Source: Nostoc sp. FACHB-280
GTDB lineage: Bacteria > Cyanobacteriota > Cyanobacteriia > Cyanobacteriales > Nostocaceae
Assembly (NCBI RefSeq): GCF_014697615.1
Contig: NZ_JACJSD010000034.1
Coordinates: forward strand, 1 to 64,000
Direction: 5' to 3'
DNA length: 64,000 nucleotides
The translations under genes were made by a program, and so were the position numbers. Shown piece by piece: positions 1 to 8,608 of this stretch (its first letter is position 1; each line of letters opens with the position of its first letter). Under the pieces are notes generated by a model, which had not been told where the DNA came from, did not search any database, and was given only the letters and a program-made list of their open reading frames with translations.

Positions 1-54
1 TTTTGACAAATACTCAGCACTTTCTTGAACTTCTAGATTGAAAGGGCGTGCCAT
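1..54 (-). CDS. N-terminus of a probable IS630-type transposase (cut by window edge)
   Basis: Only the first 18 codons lie in the window. The ATG at 52-54 is preceded on the minus strand by a good Shine-Dalgarno (GAGGAAGC). The peptide begins MARPFNLEVQESAEYL, which resembles from memory the helix-turn-helix start of IS630-family transposases common in Nostoc. The start and RBS are seen directly. The family call is a recollection from a very short peptide and needs the neighbouring sequence. Confidence 0.4.
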   Translation of the reverse strand, partial: MARPFNLEVQESAEYLSK

Positions 55-110
55 TGCTTCCTCATGAGTCTTTTTCTTCCATGTTCTTTATTCTACAGTT
101 CTATGCACGC

Positions 111-728
111 TCATTTAGACTTGGTATTAGCTGCTAAATTTGCTATCCATAAAAGTACATCATGTAAAGTTACTAACCATTGTTGTTCTAGGGTTAGTTG
201 GTTCGATATGGTTTCACGTCCGGTTTCAGGAACCCTACTATGTCCTCCTCCATACATTGCTAAACGTGTTTGCCAATTTTGACTAGAACTATTATTTTGC
301 TTGAGCAAAGCACCCCAATTTGTATTACTCAGATGATCAATGTGCGACCATTGTGATGGTTGATATTCATCTTGAATAAATTTGATGATTCCATCATAGA
401 AAGCCTTGAGCAATTCGCAACGTTCAACCGTAATGTTGAGGCGTGTTGTAGTATTTCTAGCAGACATCCACGGCTCAATCCGAAATTGCACAAGTAAATC
501 GCTCAAACTCTCAGCTATCAGCTCTACTTCACGACCTTCTTCATCTATGATCATTTTTGCGGGTAGTTGAAAATCTCGAATTTGCCCCAACCAAATGTAC
601 AATTCTTGATATGGATCGAATGTAGATGATGTCCAAATTTGAGTGCAAATATCATCAGTTTCTATACGGAGTAAAATCCATCCTCTGAGAACTTGATTAT
701 TCAAGGATTGGGTAAAAGTCACTCTCAT
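111..728 (-). CDS. conserved-looking hypothetical protein, about 205 aa
   Basis: I do not recognise this protein. It is soluble, with no signal peptide or membrane segment, and rich in Trp, Ile and Glu. The stretch IDEEGREVELIAESLSDLLV suggests an alpha/beta fold. I start it at the Met that begins MRVTFTQSL, because this avoids overlapping the upstream glycosyltransferase, which ends at 731; the in-frame Met four codons earlier (740) would overlap it by 10 nt. The two genes are co-directional and almost touching, so they are probably co-transcribed. The 3' neighbour at the window edge looks like a transposase, so this may be the edge of an insertion site. No function can be inferred. Confidence 0.6.
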   Translation of the reverse strand: MRVTFTQSLNNQVLRGWILLRIETDDICTQIWTSSTFDPYQELYIWLGQIRDFQLPAKMIIDEEGREVELIAESLSDLLVQFRIEPWMSARNTTTRLNITVERCELLKAFYDGIIKFIQDEYQPSQWSHIDHLSNTNWGALLKQNNSSSQNWQTRLAMYGGGHSRVPETGRETISNQLTLEQQWLVTLHDVLLWIANLAANTKSK

Positions 729-730
729 TT

Positions 731-1699
731 TTACAACCAAGCTATTATCTTGGCATTTTCTGGTAATTTGGCGTTTTTCTGCCCAGCAACACGGGCTTGG
801 ATCACAAACACAGTCAGGGGAGTATTTAATAAATCTACGAGACTGACTTTACCTGCGATCGCCTTCACAGTATTTTTGGGTAATTCTTTGAACATCCAAC
901 GTCCTAATCGATGTCCATATTCTGCCAGCTTCAATTCTGGCATCAGTTCTATCCCATGTAATTCATGCAAATAGCGATTTGAACGTCCATAACGTCGCCA
1001 CTGACTAGCCAGTTCTTTAAGTGTAGAACGATGGCGGTGCTGTACAGTTGCTTGGGGTGCAAACTCTAAACGCCCAAGATTTTGCCGCAAAATCCGCCAG
1101 CAGATATCTGCATCACCACCAGTAGTTAAATAAGGACGAAATAAGCCGGCTTTTTCTAAAGCGGTGCGGCGAATTGCTAAATTGGCAGTTTGTCCGTAAG
1201 CGCAAAAAGGGTGAGCTAATGTATGCTTTTGCGATAAGATATCCTGAAGTTCGGCGTATTGTTCTAATAAACTGTTACCAGGGAGTGCTGTAATTTCCCC
1301 AGCGACAATTACCACATCAGAATTTACAAATGGTTGAATGAGTGATTCTAGCCACTGGGGTTGGGGATGACAATCAGCATCGGTAAAAGCGATAATTTCG
1401 CCTGTTGCAGCACGAATTCCTGTATTCCTGGCAGCGTAGGAACTTTGAATTTGATTTTCGCTTAACGCACTAATTTTAATTGGAGAATTTACCGCCGCTT
1501 CTTGGAGTAAGTCTAAGGTGCGATCGCTACTGTTATTGTCTACCAACAAGTATTCTACTCGGTCTTGGGGGTAGGTTTGCGCCGACAAACAAGCAATCAA
1601 CCCTGCTAAATCTGCTTCAGCATTATAAATAGGAACAACCACCGAAACCATTGGCAAAAATTTGGCGGCGGTGGTTGTATCAATTGACTGATGATTCAT
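731..1699 (-). CDS. glycosyltransferase family 2 (GT-A fold)
   Basis: This is a GT-A fold glycosyltransferase that would transfer a sugar from a nucleotide-sugar donor. The nucleotide-binding start VSVVVPIYNAE lies near residue 18, followed by LLVDNNSSDRT, and the metal-binding DAD within AFTDADCHPQPQWLE near residue 112. Histidine- and arginine-rich ATVQHRHRS follows the catalytic core, as in many family 2 enzymes. No membrane helices are obvious, so it is probably soluble or peripheral. I chose the ATG at 1697-1699; an upstream TTG at 1720 would add seven residues. It is followed immediately by the hypothetical gene at 111-728. The acceptor is unknown. Confidence 0.85.
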   Translation of the reverse strand: MNHQSIDTTTAAKFLPMVSVVVPIYNAEADLAGLIACLSAQTYPQDRVEYLLVDNNSSDRTLDLLQEAAVNSPIKISALSENQIQSSYAARNTGIRAATGEIIAFTDADCHPQPQWLESLIQPFVNSDVVIVAGEITALPGNSLLEQYAELQDILSQKHTLAHPFCAYGQTANLAIRRTALEKAGLFRPYLTTGGDADICWRILRQNLGRLEFAPQATVQHRHRSTLKELASQWRRYGRSNRYLHELHGIELMPELKLAEYGHRLGRWMFKELPKNTVKAIAGKVSLVDLLNTPLTVFVIQARVAGQKNAKLPENAKIIAWL

Positions 1700-1835
1700 A
1701 AAAATTAGGGATTTTGGCAATCAGATTACTCATTATTATTCCCAATTCCCAAATTCTATGAAGGTTTCATCAGGTAGTTTTTTCACTCCAGCAATCTAGA
1801 TTCACGAACCCTCATACATAAACCCACAACAAGAA

Positions 1836-1940
1836 AGAATTCAGAAGTCAGGAATTAGAATTCAGAATTGAGCTTTTGGTAAATGCTTAGAAGCCTTTAT
1901 CCTACTTCACCTCATACTTTTATTCTGACTCCTGAATTCT
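1836..1940. repeat. imperfect inverted repeat
   Basis: AGAATTCAGAAGTCAGGA at 1836 is matched in inverted orientation by TTCTGACTCCTGAATTCT ending at 1940. A similar unit (ATTCAGAAGTCAGAAT) appears near 48042. It looks like one of the dispersed non-coding repeats of this genome and fills the spacer between the glycosyltransferase and the protease. Confidence 0.55.
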
Positions 1941-1947
1941 TCAATCA

Positions 1948-3285
1948 CTAGTACTTCAAGCTTTCAGCACTAGCACTCACAGGTGGAATGTTTTGAATCA
2001 CAGAAGACTGAGCAAAACTGTTACTAGACAAAGCTGCGATCGCTCTTGCATACTGTGGATCGCTAGAAGTGCCGATTAAACCAGGGTTAGATGCTAACTG
2101 ACGCTCTTGCGCTTCCGTTAAATCAATCTTGATATCGGGAGTAATACCCTTATGGTTAATATCAGTTCCCAGTGGGGTGTAGTAATGGGCAATAGTCACC
2201 GCTAAACCAGAACCATCAGATAGTTCATGTACTGATTGGACTAAAGCCTTACCAAAGGTTTGACTACCAATAACTACTGCGCGTTTATTATCTTTGAGCG
2301 CCCCTGTCAAAATTTCGCTGGCACTAGCAGAATTACCATCTACTAAAATTGCCAAGGGGAGTTTTGTTAAAGCAGTGCGATTTGCTCTGGTTTGTTCGCT
2401 GCTACCTTGACGATCAACTGTGCGGACAATCGAACCATTATCCATCCACATCCGCGCAATCTCAATACTAGCTTGCAACAAACCACCAGGATTGCCACGC
2501 AAATCTAAGACAAAAGCATCAACTTTCTTACCATTTAAATCTCGAATGGCTCGACGCATTTGATCGGCGGCGTGACCACTGAACTCTCTTAAGCGAATAT
2601 AACCTACACGGCGATTACCTTCTTGCTTGAGGTTATAACTAACTGTTGGTACTTCAATGGTTGCTCTTGTCAACTTCAAATCAAAAGCACCTTGTCCACT
2701 TCTTTCCAAACGTAATGTGATGGGTGTACCTGCTTGACCACGAATTAGTTTAGAAGCATCATCCACCTTCAGCTTCAAAGTGGGTTTGCCATCAATTGCT
2801 AATATCTCATCCCCAGCTTTAATCCCTGCTTTCAACGCTGGCGAATTCTCTATGGCTTCGACAACCGTCAGCCGTTGAGTTTTTTCGTTCACTTCCATCC
2901 GAATACCAATACCAGAGACTTCCCCAGAAGTTTGACTGGTGAGAGCTTCATACTGTTTAGGGTCCATGAATCTTGTATATGGATCGCCCAATTTTTGTAA
3001 AGCTTCGCGGATAGCGGTGTAAGCTTCTTGTTTAGAAGCGTAATCTTTACTTAATAAGCTCTGCCTAGTTGCTTGCCAATCTTGTTGATTAAAATTACCA
3101 TCAACATACTCACGATTTACCAGTTGCCACACTTGGTCAACTAAGGCTTTGGGGCTATCTTGTAGGGCGGCACGAACGCAGCGAGTCCAAGCAGGGCCGA
3201 ATACGGACACGGTAGCGGTTGTGGCGATCGCTCCACCAATCATAGCTAGTTGGAGGGGCGAGTAACGTTTCGCAGATTGGTTCAT
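1948..3285 (-). CDS. carboxyl-terminal processing protease (S41, Ctp family)
   Basis: This is a serine/lysine-dyad protease that trims C-termini of exported or lumenal proteins. In cyanobacteria CtpA matures the photosystem II D1 protein; related copies (CtpB, CtpC) have less clear roles. An N-terminal hydrophobic segment (LAMIGGAIATTATVSVF) acts as signal or anchor. A PDZ domain covers about residues 118-200 (GIGIRM, AGIKAGDEILAIDG). The catalytic core has Ser321 in NSASASEI and Lys346 in TFGKALVQ, exactly 25 residues apart as in E. coli Tsp. The length (445 aa) is normal. The ATG at 3283-3285 is the only sensible start. Which of the cyanobacterial Ctp paralogues this is cannot be told from sequence alone. 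Confidence 0.92.
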   Translation of the reverse strand: MNQSAKRYSPLQLAMIGGAIATTATVSVFGPAWTRCVRAALQDSPKALVDQVWQLVNREYVDGNFNQQDWQATRQSLLSKDYASKQEAYTAIREALQKLGDPYTRFMDPKQYEALTSQTSGEVSGIGIRMEVNEKTQRLTVVEAIENSPALKAGIKAGDEILAIDGKPTLKLKVDDASKLIRGQAGTPITLRLERSGQGAFDLKLTRATIEVPTVSYNLKQEGNRRVGYIRLREFSGHAADQMRRAIRDLNGKKVDAFVLDLRGNPGGLLQASIEIARMWMDNGSIVRTVDRQGSSEQTRANRTALTKLPLAILVDGNSASASEILTGALKDNKRAVVIGSQTFGKALVQSVHELSDGSGLAVTIAHYYTPLGTDINHKGITPDIKIDLTEAQERQLASNPGLIGTSSDPQYARAIAALSSNSFAQSSVIQNIPPVSASAESLKY

Positions 3286-3611
3286 GTATATTAACTGGAA
3301 TGGTTGTTTTGTTGAAAGTTTAGCAATCAGACTTTTCAGAGATTTTTAAGTTTTTATAATCTATTTTCAGTTAAGCTTTCTTCATCATTTTCCCCTTGGA
3401 ATTATCTTGATAATTTTGCCTTATTTACCGTTAGTGTCATCGCCATACTTCTGCTAAATAACTTAGCAGTCTTATCTCGCCCTATACAACTATTGTGACA
3501 CTTTTAACCGTGTCATATTTACACCCTATATTAATTTTATAAGATAGCATTTTGTTGGCTGGGCTGCTGGCATTTTGGATATTATTTAACTCAGCTTTTT
3601 TTAGCTATCAC
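3286..3611. other. intergenic region between divergent genes
   Basis: AT-rich spacer between the protease (minus) and the YdcF-like gene (plus); it must hold both promoters. I see no repeat or convincing promoter hexamers. A TTG at 3552 is in frame with the downstream gene, but I prefer the ATG at 3612. Confidence 0.4.
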
Positions 3612-4391
3612 ATGAGACATAAATTTACTCGTATTTCATCATTTTTTTACCAGAGAAAAATACGACAATGGTTGCAATTGTTACAAAAAATATTACGTAG
3701 TTTATGCTTAATTTTGGGCTGCTGGCTAATTTTCATAACTATAACCTTAGTTCCGGCATCCTCCAAGCCAGTGGATGCTTTTTTTGTCCTTGGTGGTAGT
3801 ATTCGCCGTGAAATCTATGTTGCCCAACAAGCCAAACAAAATCCCAAAATTCCAATTTTAATTTCTCGCGGTTCTCTCGACCCTTGTATAAAGCTGATTT
3901 TTCAAAGGGAGGCAGCAGATTTACAAAACGTGTGGTTAGAAAACTGCGCCAATTCTACCTTTGATAACTTCTATTACGGAATTCCGATTCTCAAACGCTG
4001 GAAAGTACATAAAGTTAAGTTAATTAGCTCACCAAGTCACTTTCCTAGAGCTAAATGGATGGCACAGATTCTTTTAGGGGCGCATGGTATTTGGGTAGAA
4101 CCAGAAGTAGTCAAAGAAAAAGGTCGACCAGCAAATCAGGAATATTGGTGGAAAACTGGAGTTGACATCACACGCAGTTTATTTTGGGCTGTGATCAGTC
4201 AATTTGTTCAACCACAATGCTCATCTGTAACTGAACTAACACAAGTAGATATGCAGCTTTGGCAACGCCAAAATTTTGCCTGTGAACGACAAGGCGATTT
4301 GGGTGGGAGAGGGCGAGGCGGTGTTGGGGAAGAGAGGAGGGACAAGGGAGACAGGGAGGACAAGGTAGACAAGGGAAGGAATGGCCTTTGA
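3612..4391 (+). CDS. YdcF/SanA-like DUF218 membrane-anchored protein
   Basis: It has one membrane segment (SLCLILGCWLIFITITLVP) followed by a DUF218 domain with the family features DAFFVLGGSIRREIY, NSTFDNFYY and KLISSPSHFPRAKWMAQ. Family members (E. coli SanA, YdcF, ElyC) act at the cell envelope, but the substrate is not known. I chose the ATG at 3612; a TTG at 3552 is also open and would add 20 hydrophobic residues. The last ~30 residues (from about 4302) are Gly/Arg/Lys/Asp-rich low complexity and are encoded by a GACAAGG-type repeat, so the native C-terminus was probably replaced or extended when the repeat inserted. Confidence 0.8.
   Translation: MRHKFTRISSFFYQRKIRQWLQLLQKILRSLCLILGCWLIFITITLVPASSKPVDAFFVLGGSIRREIYVAQQAKQNPKIPILISRGSLDPCIKLIFQREAADLQNVWLENCANSTFDNFYYGIPILKRWKVHKVKLISSPSHFPRAKWMAQILLGAHGIWVEPEVVKEKGRPANQEYWWKTGVDITRSLFWAVISQFVQPQCSSVTELTQVDMQLWQRQNFACERQGDLGGRGRGGVGEERRDKGDREDKVDKGRNGL
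4302..4380. repeat. GACAAGG/GTAGACAAGG repeat inside the 3' end of a gene
   Basis: The purine-rich units GGGACAAGGGAGACAGG, GGACAAGG and GTAGACAAGGG are the same motif as in the three foldback elements at 51.5, 53.3 and 54.7 kb and near 61.45 kb. Here the repeat is translated as the tail of the YdcF-like protein. Confidence 0.7.
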
Positions 4392-4443
4392 CTCAGCAAG
4401 TTGGTGCAACAGGAGTTAGGCATAAAGATAGTCTATGAAGAAT

Positions 4444-4489
4444 GGGTGTGAGGGTGTAAGGGTTGTGGAAACCTACACTCTTACCCCCT
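4444..4489. repeat. short inverted repeat (GGGTGTAAGGGT type)
   Basis: GGGTGTGAGGGTGTAAGGGT is followed after a short loop by ACCTACACTCTTACCCCC. Similar foldbacks occur at 31596-31650 and 46799-46858. It lies between convergent genes and could also act as a terminator. Confidence 0.6.
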
Positions 4490-4503
4490 GCCTTCTTCCT
4501 TGA

Positions 4504-5850
4504 CTATCGTCCTAACAAATTGGGAATACCTTCACAACCGCCGGGAATGCTTGCTCTAGTTGCTTCTCCACCCCAAGCACAGCAGTAGTAACGGTTAGTT
4601 TCAGACATTCTTTGGGCGTTGGTGAAGTCGGCATTTTCAATGACAGCGCCTGTGTGTTCACCAGTTTCGTAGTTGGGTGGTTCTGTGCGGCTACGGGGTG
4701 AGGCTTTTTCTAAGGAGCCATAAAATAGCCGCACTCCATTGAGGTCTGCGCCCCTAAGATTGGCATCATATAAAATGGTGCGTGAGAGATTGGCTTTTAC
4801 CAAGTCGCAATCACTCAGGTTGACACGGACTAAATTCGCTTCACTTAAGTCAGTCCAGCGTAAATCGGTTGCGGAAAGGTCTGCGGCGGCTAACATTACA
4901 CCTAAGTCAATTACACGCACACCTTCTAGGCGGTCTTCTTCATAACCACCCATACCATTGAGAATGGCTCGACCTAAGCGCCGATCGCGTTTTAAGGGTG
5001 TGAGCAACTTAGAACGGGATAAAAAGCGGAGAATTTTGGCTTTACCACTACCATCAACACTACTAAAAATGGCGGCTGTGCGACCTTCTGCGATCGCTCT
5101 TTCTTGCGGCCAGTCTTCTAGTAAGCCTTCTTCATCTAACACCAAGTCAGAAACGCCCTGGAAATAAGAATCAATTGTCTGCTGTTGAGTAATGATATTT
5201 TGTTGAACTGTCAGCAAATTTTGTTGAATGGTCAGGTCTTTGGAAATTACATACTGTCGCCACGCTACATAAACAGCAATGATGGCGATTAAAATTTGCC
5301 CCAACGCCCCAAACCATTCTGCTAATGTGCCAGAAGCTTCCCAGTTGATTTTTCGCCCTAACATCAATAAGCGATCGCCTGTACCAGAAAATTTGATCAA
5401 GCCGACCAATGCGGCGATTAATCCTAAAAAACCCACAAACAAGGTTCTGTCTTCTGGTGTAAACCATTCTTTGAGGACATATTGCAACCAAGGCAAAAGC
5501 ATCGCTAGAGATAATACCAAAGTCGCCAAAGTTCCCAAAATTCCGATTATCCAGTTATTGATGATTACTCCTAGCAAAGTCATAGCGATCGCTGCTACTG
5601 TGACAATTAACGCCCTGGGTTTAACTGTAAATTGCGGGGTAGAGCGTTGCTGCACCTGAGAACGGGCTTGCTGCATAACGGCGGTATTTTGCGATGATTG
5701 CAAAGATGAAATCGCCGCTAAAGCTTGTTGTGCCGTCAGTGCTTCTGGATTGACATGATTATCAATCAAGCCATGATCGAAATCATTTGGCTCTTCTTCG
5801 GGTAAATTTTCTGGGGTTTGGGGTTTGGGTGAGTTAGATTCAATGGACAT
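4504..5850 (-). CDS. membrane protein with C-terminal pentapeptide repeats
   Basis: The first ~75 residues are acidic and Gln-rich and probably cytosolic. Four or five hydrophobic helices follow (ALIVTVAAIAMTLLGVII, WIIGILGTLATLVLSLAMLL, TLFVGFLGLIAALVGLI, ILIAIIAVYVAW). After a linker with Gln-rich coiled-coil character (QNLLTVQQNIITQQQ), a block of A(D/N)LXX pentapeptide repeats begins near residue 322 (AADLSATDLRWTDLSEANL, ANLRGADLNG) and should form a right-handed beta-helix. I chose the ATG at 5848-5850; a TTG at 5883 would add 11 residues. Such proteins are abundant in cyanobacteria and mostly of unknown function. A role as a membrane-tethered scaffold is only inference. Confidence 0.8.
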   Translation of the reverse strand: MSIESNSPKPQTPENLPEEEPNDFDHGLIDNHVNPEALTAQQALAAISSLQSSQNTAVMQQARSQVQQRSTPQFTVKPRALIVTVAAIAMTLLGVIINNWIIGILGTLATLVLSLAMLLPWLQYVLKEWFTPEDRTLFVGFLGLIAALVGLIKFSGTGDRLLMLGRKINWEASGTLAEWFGALGQILIAIIAVYVAWRQYVISKDLTIQQNLLTVQQNIITQQQTIDSYFQGVSDLVLDEEGLLEDWPQERAIAEGRTAAIFSSVDGSGKAKILRFLSRSKLLTPLKRDRRLGRAILNGMGGYEEDRLEGVRVIDLGVMLAAADLSATDLRWTDLSEANLVRVNLSDCDLVKANLSRTILYDANLRGADLNGVRLFYGSLEKASPRSRTEPPNYETGEHTGAVIENADFTNAQRMSETNRYYCCAWGGEATRASIPGGCEGIPNLLGR

Positions 5851-5956
5851 GCTTTCTATTCTGCCCCAGTAGACTCTGTTCAACAGCTGTTTTATGTTAA
5901 CTGCTAACTGGTAGAATTCGGCACAGGGCGATCGCTAGTATAACCACTACAATTTA

Positions 5957-6586
5957 TTAAATCGGTGCAATCCCCTGCCAAATTGCCTCTATCAAACCCT
6001 GTACAAATGAAAACTCTAATTTTGGTTGCTGTTTTAAATCAAAGGCGTGAACAGCTTCAGTTTGGCAGCTATTTGGCGAGAACTGTATTTGCTCTGCAAG
6101 GACATAGTTCATCAAAGTTCCTACTAAAACATGAGCAATTATTTTGGCATTAACCGGACGCAATCTACTGAGACTAATTTCTTGTTCTAGAAAATCAGTT
6201 AGCACTTTCACATCTTGTACTGGCCCTTGTTCTTTGATCATGCAATTTTCTGGAATAGCATTGCCACGAGAACGCAACATCATAAACCTGGGCATGACTT
6301 CACTGTAAAATTCCAGAATCGCAAAACAGACTTGAATCAGATTTTCCTTGATATCCCCCTTACCGCATAAGTTTTCCAATTCTTTCATCCACACAGCTTT
6401 TTCGGGAAGTCCCATCGCTGCCAAAAACAATTCTTCCTTTGTAGAAAAACGTTTGAAAATTAAAGCCTCAGAAATACCAGCCAGTTGAGCAATTTCGATT
6501 GTGGAACCACCAAAACCTTGCTGAAGGAAAATTTCACGGGCAGCTTCTAAAATTTGCTGATTAGTAATTTTAGGTTTACGAGCCAT
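5957..6586 (-). CDS. TetR/AcrR family transcriptional regulator
   Basis: The N-terminal helix-turn-helix is clear: ILEAAREIFLQQGFGGSTI, then IAQLAGISEALIFKRFSTKEELF, covering residues 12-55. The remainder (to 209 aa) is the helical ligand-binding and dimerisation domain, which is too variable to reveal the ligand. The usual length for the family is 190-220 aa. TetR proteins mostly repress a neighbouring or their own promoter. The neighbours here (pentapeptide-repeat protein downstream, TPR protein divergent) give no clear target. Confidence 0.88.
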   Translation of the reverse strand: MARKPKITNQQILEAAREIFLQQGFGGSTIEIAQLAGISEALIFKRFSTKEELFLAAMGLPEKAVWMKELENLCGKGDIKENLIQVCFAILEFYSEVMPRFMMLRSRGNAIPENCMIKEQGPVQDVKVLTDFLEQEISLSRLRPVNAKIIAHVLVGTLMNYVLAEQIQFSPNSCQTEAVHAFDLKQQPKLEFSFVQGLIEAIWQGIAPI

Positions 6587-6660
6587 AAATTAGTAACTAC
6601 ACACTGATGAATTTATGCTTGGTTCATGCGGATGTCAATACTGGGGAGATAGGAGGCAGA

Positions 6661-6760
6661 GACTAGGGGCTAGAGGCTAGGGACTAGGTAATTCTCAGCA
6701 CTCAGCGAGAAGTTGCGTGCGCGGGTTCCCCGCGTTGAGTAAACTTCGGTGACTCAGCAC
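6661..6760. repeat. heptamer repeats and small palindrome
   Basis: GACTAGGGGCTAGAGGCTAG at 6661 is a tandem run of seven-base units, followed by TCAGCACTCAGC and a GC-rich palindrome around GCGGGTTCCCCGC, then GACTCAGCACTTTC. All three kinds recur in other spacers of this window (for example 7748, 22948, 53331). They fill the TetR/TPR spacer. Confidence 0.6.
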
Positions 6761-6889
6761 TTTCTACTCAATTAAGCTAAGGTGATGAATACAGCCATTG
6801 CTAACGACTGTAAACTTGGCCTGTCAGCTAAAGTAGAGATCGTTTAAGCTAACTGACAGATTATTCGATTTGTGGTAAGAGGCGGTAGT

Positions 6890-7747
6890 GTGCCTAAACA
6901 CGTTGGTTTGATTTCATTTCTGGTTGCCTGTAGTTTGTTGAGTTTACCCCAAGTGGCTCATGCACAGGCACTCGTTCCCCATACCCTGCAACTAGATCCA
7001 GCAAAACTGGAGAAGCAAGGGTTGGCTTTAGCTCAAGAAGCAGCGCAACTCGCTCAGTTTCAGCAGATTGATTTAGCTTTACCACGGGCGCGGTTGGCCA
7101 GCCAACTGGCTCCCAAAAATGATAAAGTTTGGTTTTTGTTGGGTGGTTTGCATTTACAAAATCGGGAATTTGAGCAGGCACTTGCGGCTTTGAAAAAAGC
7201 ACAATCGCTCAACCCCAAAAATGCCGATGTTTTTTTTGCGATAGGGTCGGCTAATTTTCAACAGAAAAAGTATGATGCGGCAATTGCTAATTATCAAGCA
7301 GGTTTAAAACTCAAACCCAATGACCCAGAAGCTTTGTTTGATTTAGGTAATGCCTACTATATGCAGGGCAAATTACCAGAGGCGATCGCCCAATATAATC
7401 AAGCCGTTGCCCAAAATAAAAAATTCTGGGCAGCCATTAATAACATTGGCTTAATTCAATACGAACAGGGTAATACTGATGCCGCCATTAAGCAATGGCA
7501 AACGGCTGTATCTATCGATAAGCAAGCGGCTGAACCTTTATTAGCTTTAGCAGTTGCACTATATACTAAAGGCGATCGTCAACAAAGTTTGACATTGGGA
7601 GAAAATGCTTTACGTATCGATCAGCGTTATGCTGATTTAGATTTTTTGAAAGAAAATCTTTGGGGTGAACGTTTACTAACTGATACTAAGAAATTTTTAG
7701 AACTGCCTCGCATTCAAGCAGCTCTACAGCAACAGCCAACGCAGTAA
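6890..7747 (+). CDS. secreted TPR-repeat protein
   Basis: A signal peptide (KHVGLISFLVACSLLSLPQV, cleavage probably after AHA) is followed by about five tetratricopeptide repeats, such as KVWFLLGGLHLQNREFEQAL, ADVFFAIGSANFQQKKYDAA and PEALFDLGNAYYMQGKLPEA. TPRs form helical scaffolds for protein binding; this one should act in the periplasm or thylakoid lumen. I chose the GTG at 6890 because AGAGGCGG lies five bases upstream; an in-frame GTG at 6872 would add six residues. It stands alone: upstream is the divergent TetR gene, and downstream a convergent response regulator. The partner is unknown. Confidence 0.82.
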   Translation: MPKHVGLISFLVACSLLSLPQVAHAQALVPHTLQLDPAKLEKQGLALAQEAAQLAQFQQIDLALPRARLASQLAPKNDKVWFLLGGLHLQNREFEQALAALKKAQSLNPKNADVFFAIGSANFQQKKYDAAIANYQAGLKLKPNDPEALFDLGNAYYMQGKLPEAIAQYNQAVAQNKKFWAAINNIGLIQYEQGNTDAAIKQWQTAVSIDKQAAEPLLALAVALYTKGDRQQSLTLGENALRIDQRYADLDFLKENLWGERLLTDTKKFLELPRIQAALQQQPTQ

Positions 7748-7909
7748 TGAGTGCTGAGTGCTGAGTAAGAAGACCGCTACGCGGTTTAAGGCATTTACCA
7801 AATATGATGGTTCTGATGATTAATCTCGATTCTTACTCAGCACTTAGCACTTTTTTCTCACTAGTACTTGCGGAAAACAGTATCTTATAGTACATCTATA
7901 CTAAACAGC

Positions 7910-7959
7910 GTGAAAATATTCGCCCAAAAACAAAATAATTTCGGGCGAATATTCTTCAC
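7910..7959. terminator. bidirectional hairpin between convergent genes
   Basis: ATATTCGCCC at 7916-7925 pairs with GGGCGAATAT at 7943-7952, extended by GTGAA/TTCAC on the outside. It lies between the convergent TPR and response-regulator genes. The stem is strong; a clear T run is missing, so termination is inferred from position. Confidence 0.6.
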
Positions 7960-7982
7960 AGAGTTTAGTTAATTCCTAGCGG

Positions 7983-8381
7983 TCATGAATGGGGAAGCAG
8001 TGCCATGATTTGCTCAACAAATTGTTGGTGGTCAACAACAGGCTTAGAGATGTAACCGTCAGCGCCGCTTTGCTTGAGGAAGTTCTCGCGATCGCCTTCC
8101 ATCGCGTGTGCAGTCACTAAAATTATCGGTAAGTTGGCTGTTTGTGGATCAGCCTTTAACATTTGGGTAATTTTGATGCCATCAACAGACTTACCTTGGT
8201 AGACACTTCTAGACAAAGAAACATCCATTAAAATTAAGTCCGCTTCCTTAGACTGAGCTATTTGGATTACTTCTTCGACATTTTCGGTATGTTTTACATC
8301 TAGTCCACCACGCTTAGTCAAAATTTTGGAAAAAACACGAGCATTAATTAGATCGTCCTCAACAATTAAAACTGTTTTCAT
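7983..8381 (-). CDS. single-domain response regulator (CheY-like receiver)
   Basis: A stand-alone receiver domain of 132 aa that accepts a phosphate from a histidine kinase. It has the acidic pair in VLIVEDDLINARVF, the phospho-acceptor Asp in DLILMDVSLS, the Thr of LVTAHAMEG and the conserved Lys in ISKPV. There is no output domain, so it probably works by protein-protein contact, as the many cyanobacterial DivK/CheY-type regulators do. I chose the ATG at 8379-8381 because the receiver fold begins there; an open frame extends 24 codons further upstream. No kinase is adjacent; the hybrid kinase at 54.7-59.8 kb is distant and there is no reason to pair them. Confidence 0.9.
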   Translation of the reverse strand: MKTVLIVEDDLINARVFSKILTKRGGLDVKHTENVEEVIQIAQSKEADLILMDVSLSRSVYQGKSVDGIKITQMLKADPQTANLPIILVTAHAMEGDRENFLKQSGADGYISKPVVDHQQFVEQIMALLPHS

Positions 8382-8608
8382 GAGAATTTTATTAATAGAG
8401 GTTAAGGGAAGAATGCACTGAGCAGCAAAGTTGTCTAGCTCTTTTTTAATCACTAATGTATGTTCCCGTCATCAAGGATAATACTATTGCCGTTTATCCT
8501 GCGACTAACAAGATTGTGTTAGGAATGTCTTTCCATCCGTTATGCTGTGTTTGCTGCATTGTTCAGTTATAGAGATTTTTGTGTAGTTAACTTTCAGGGA
8601 AAAAACTC

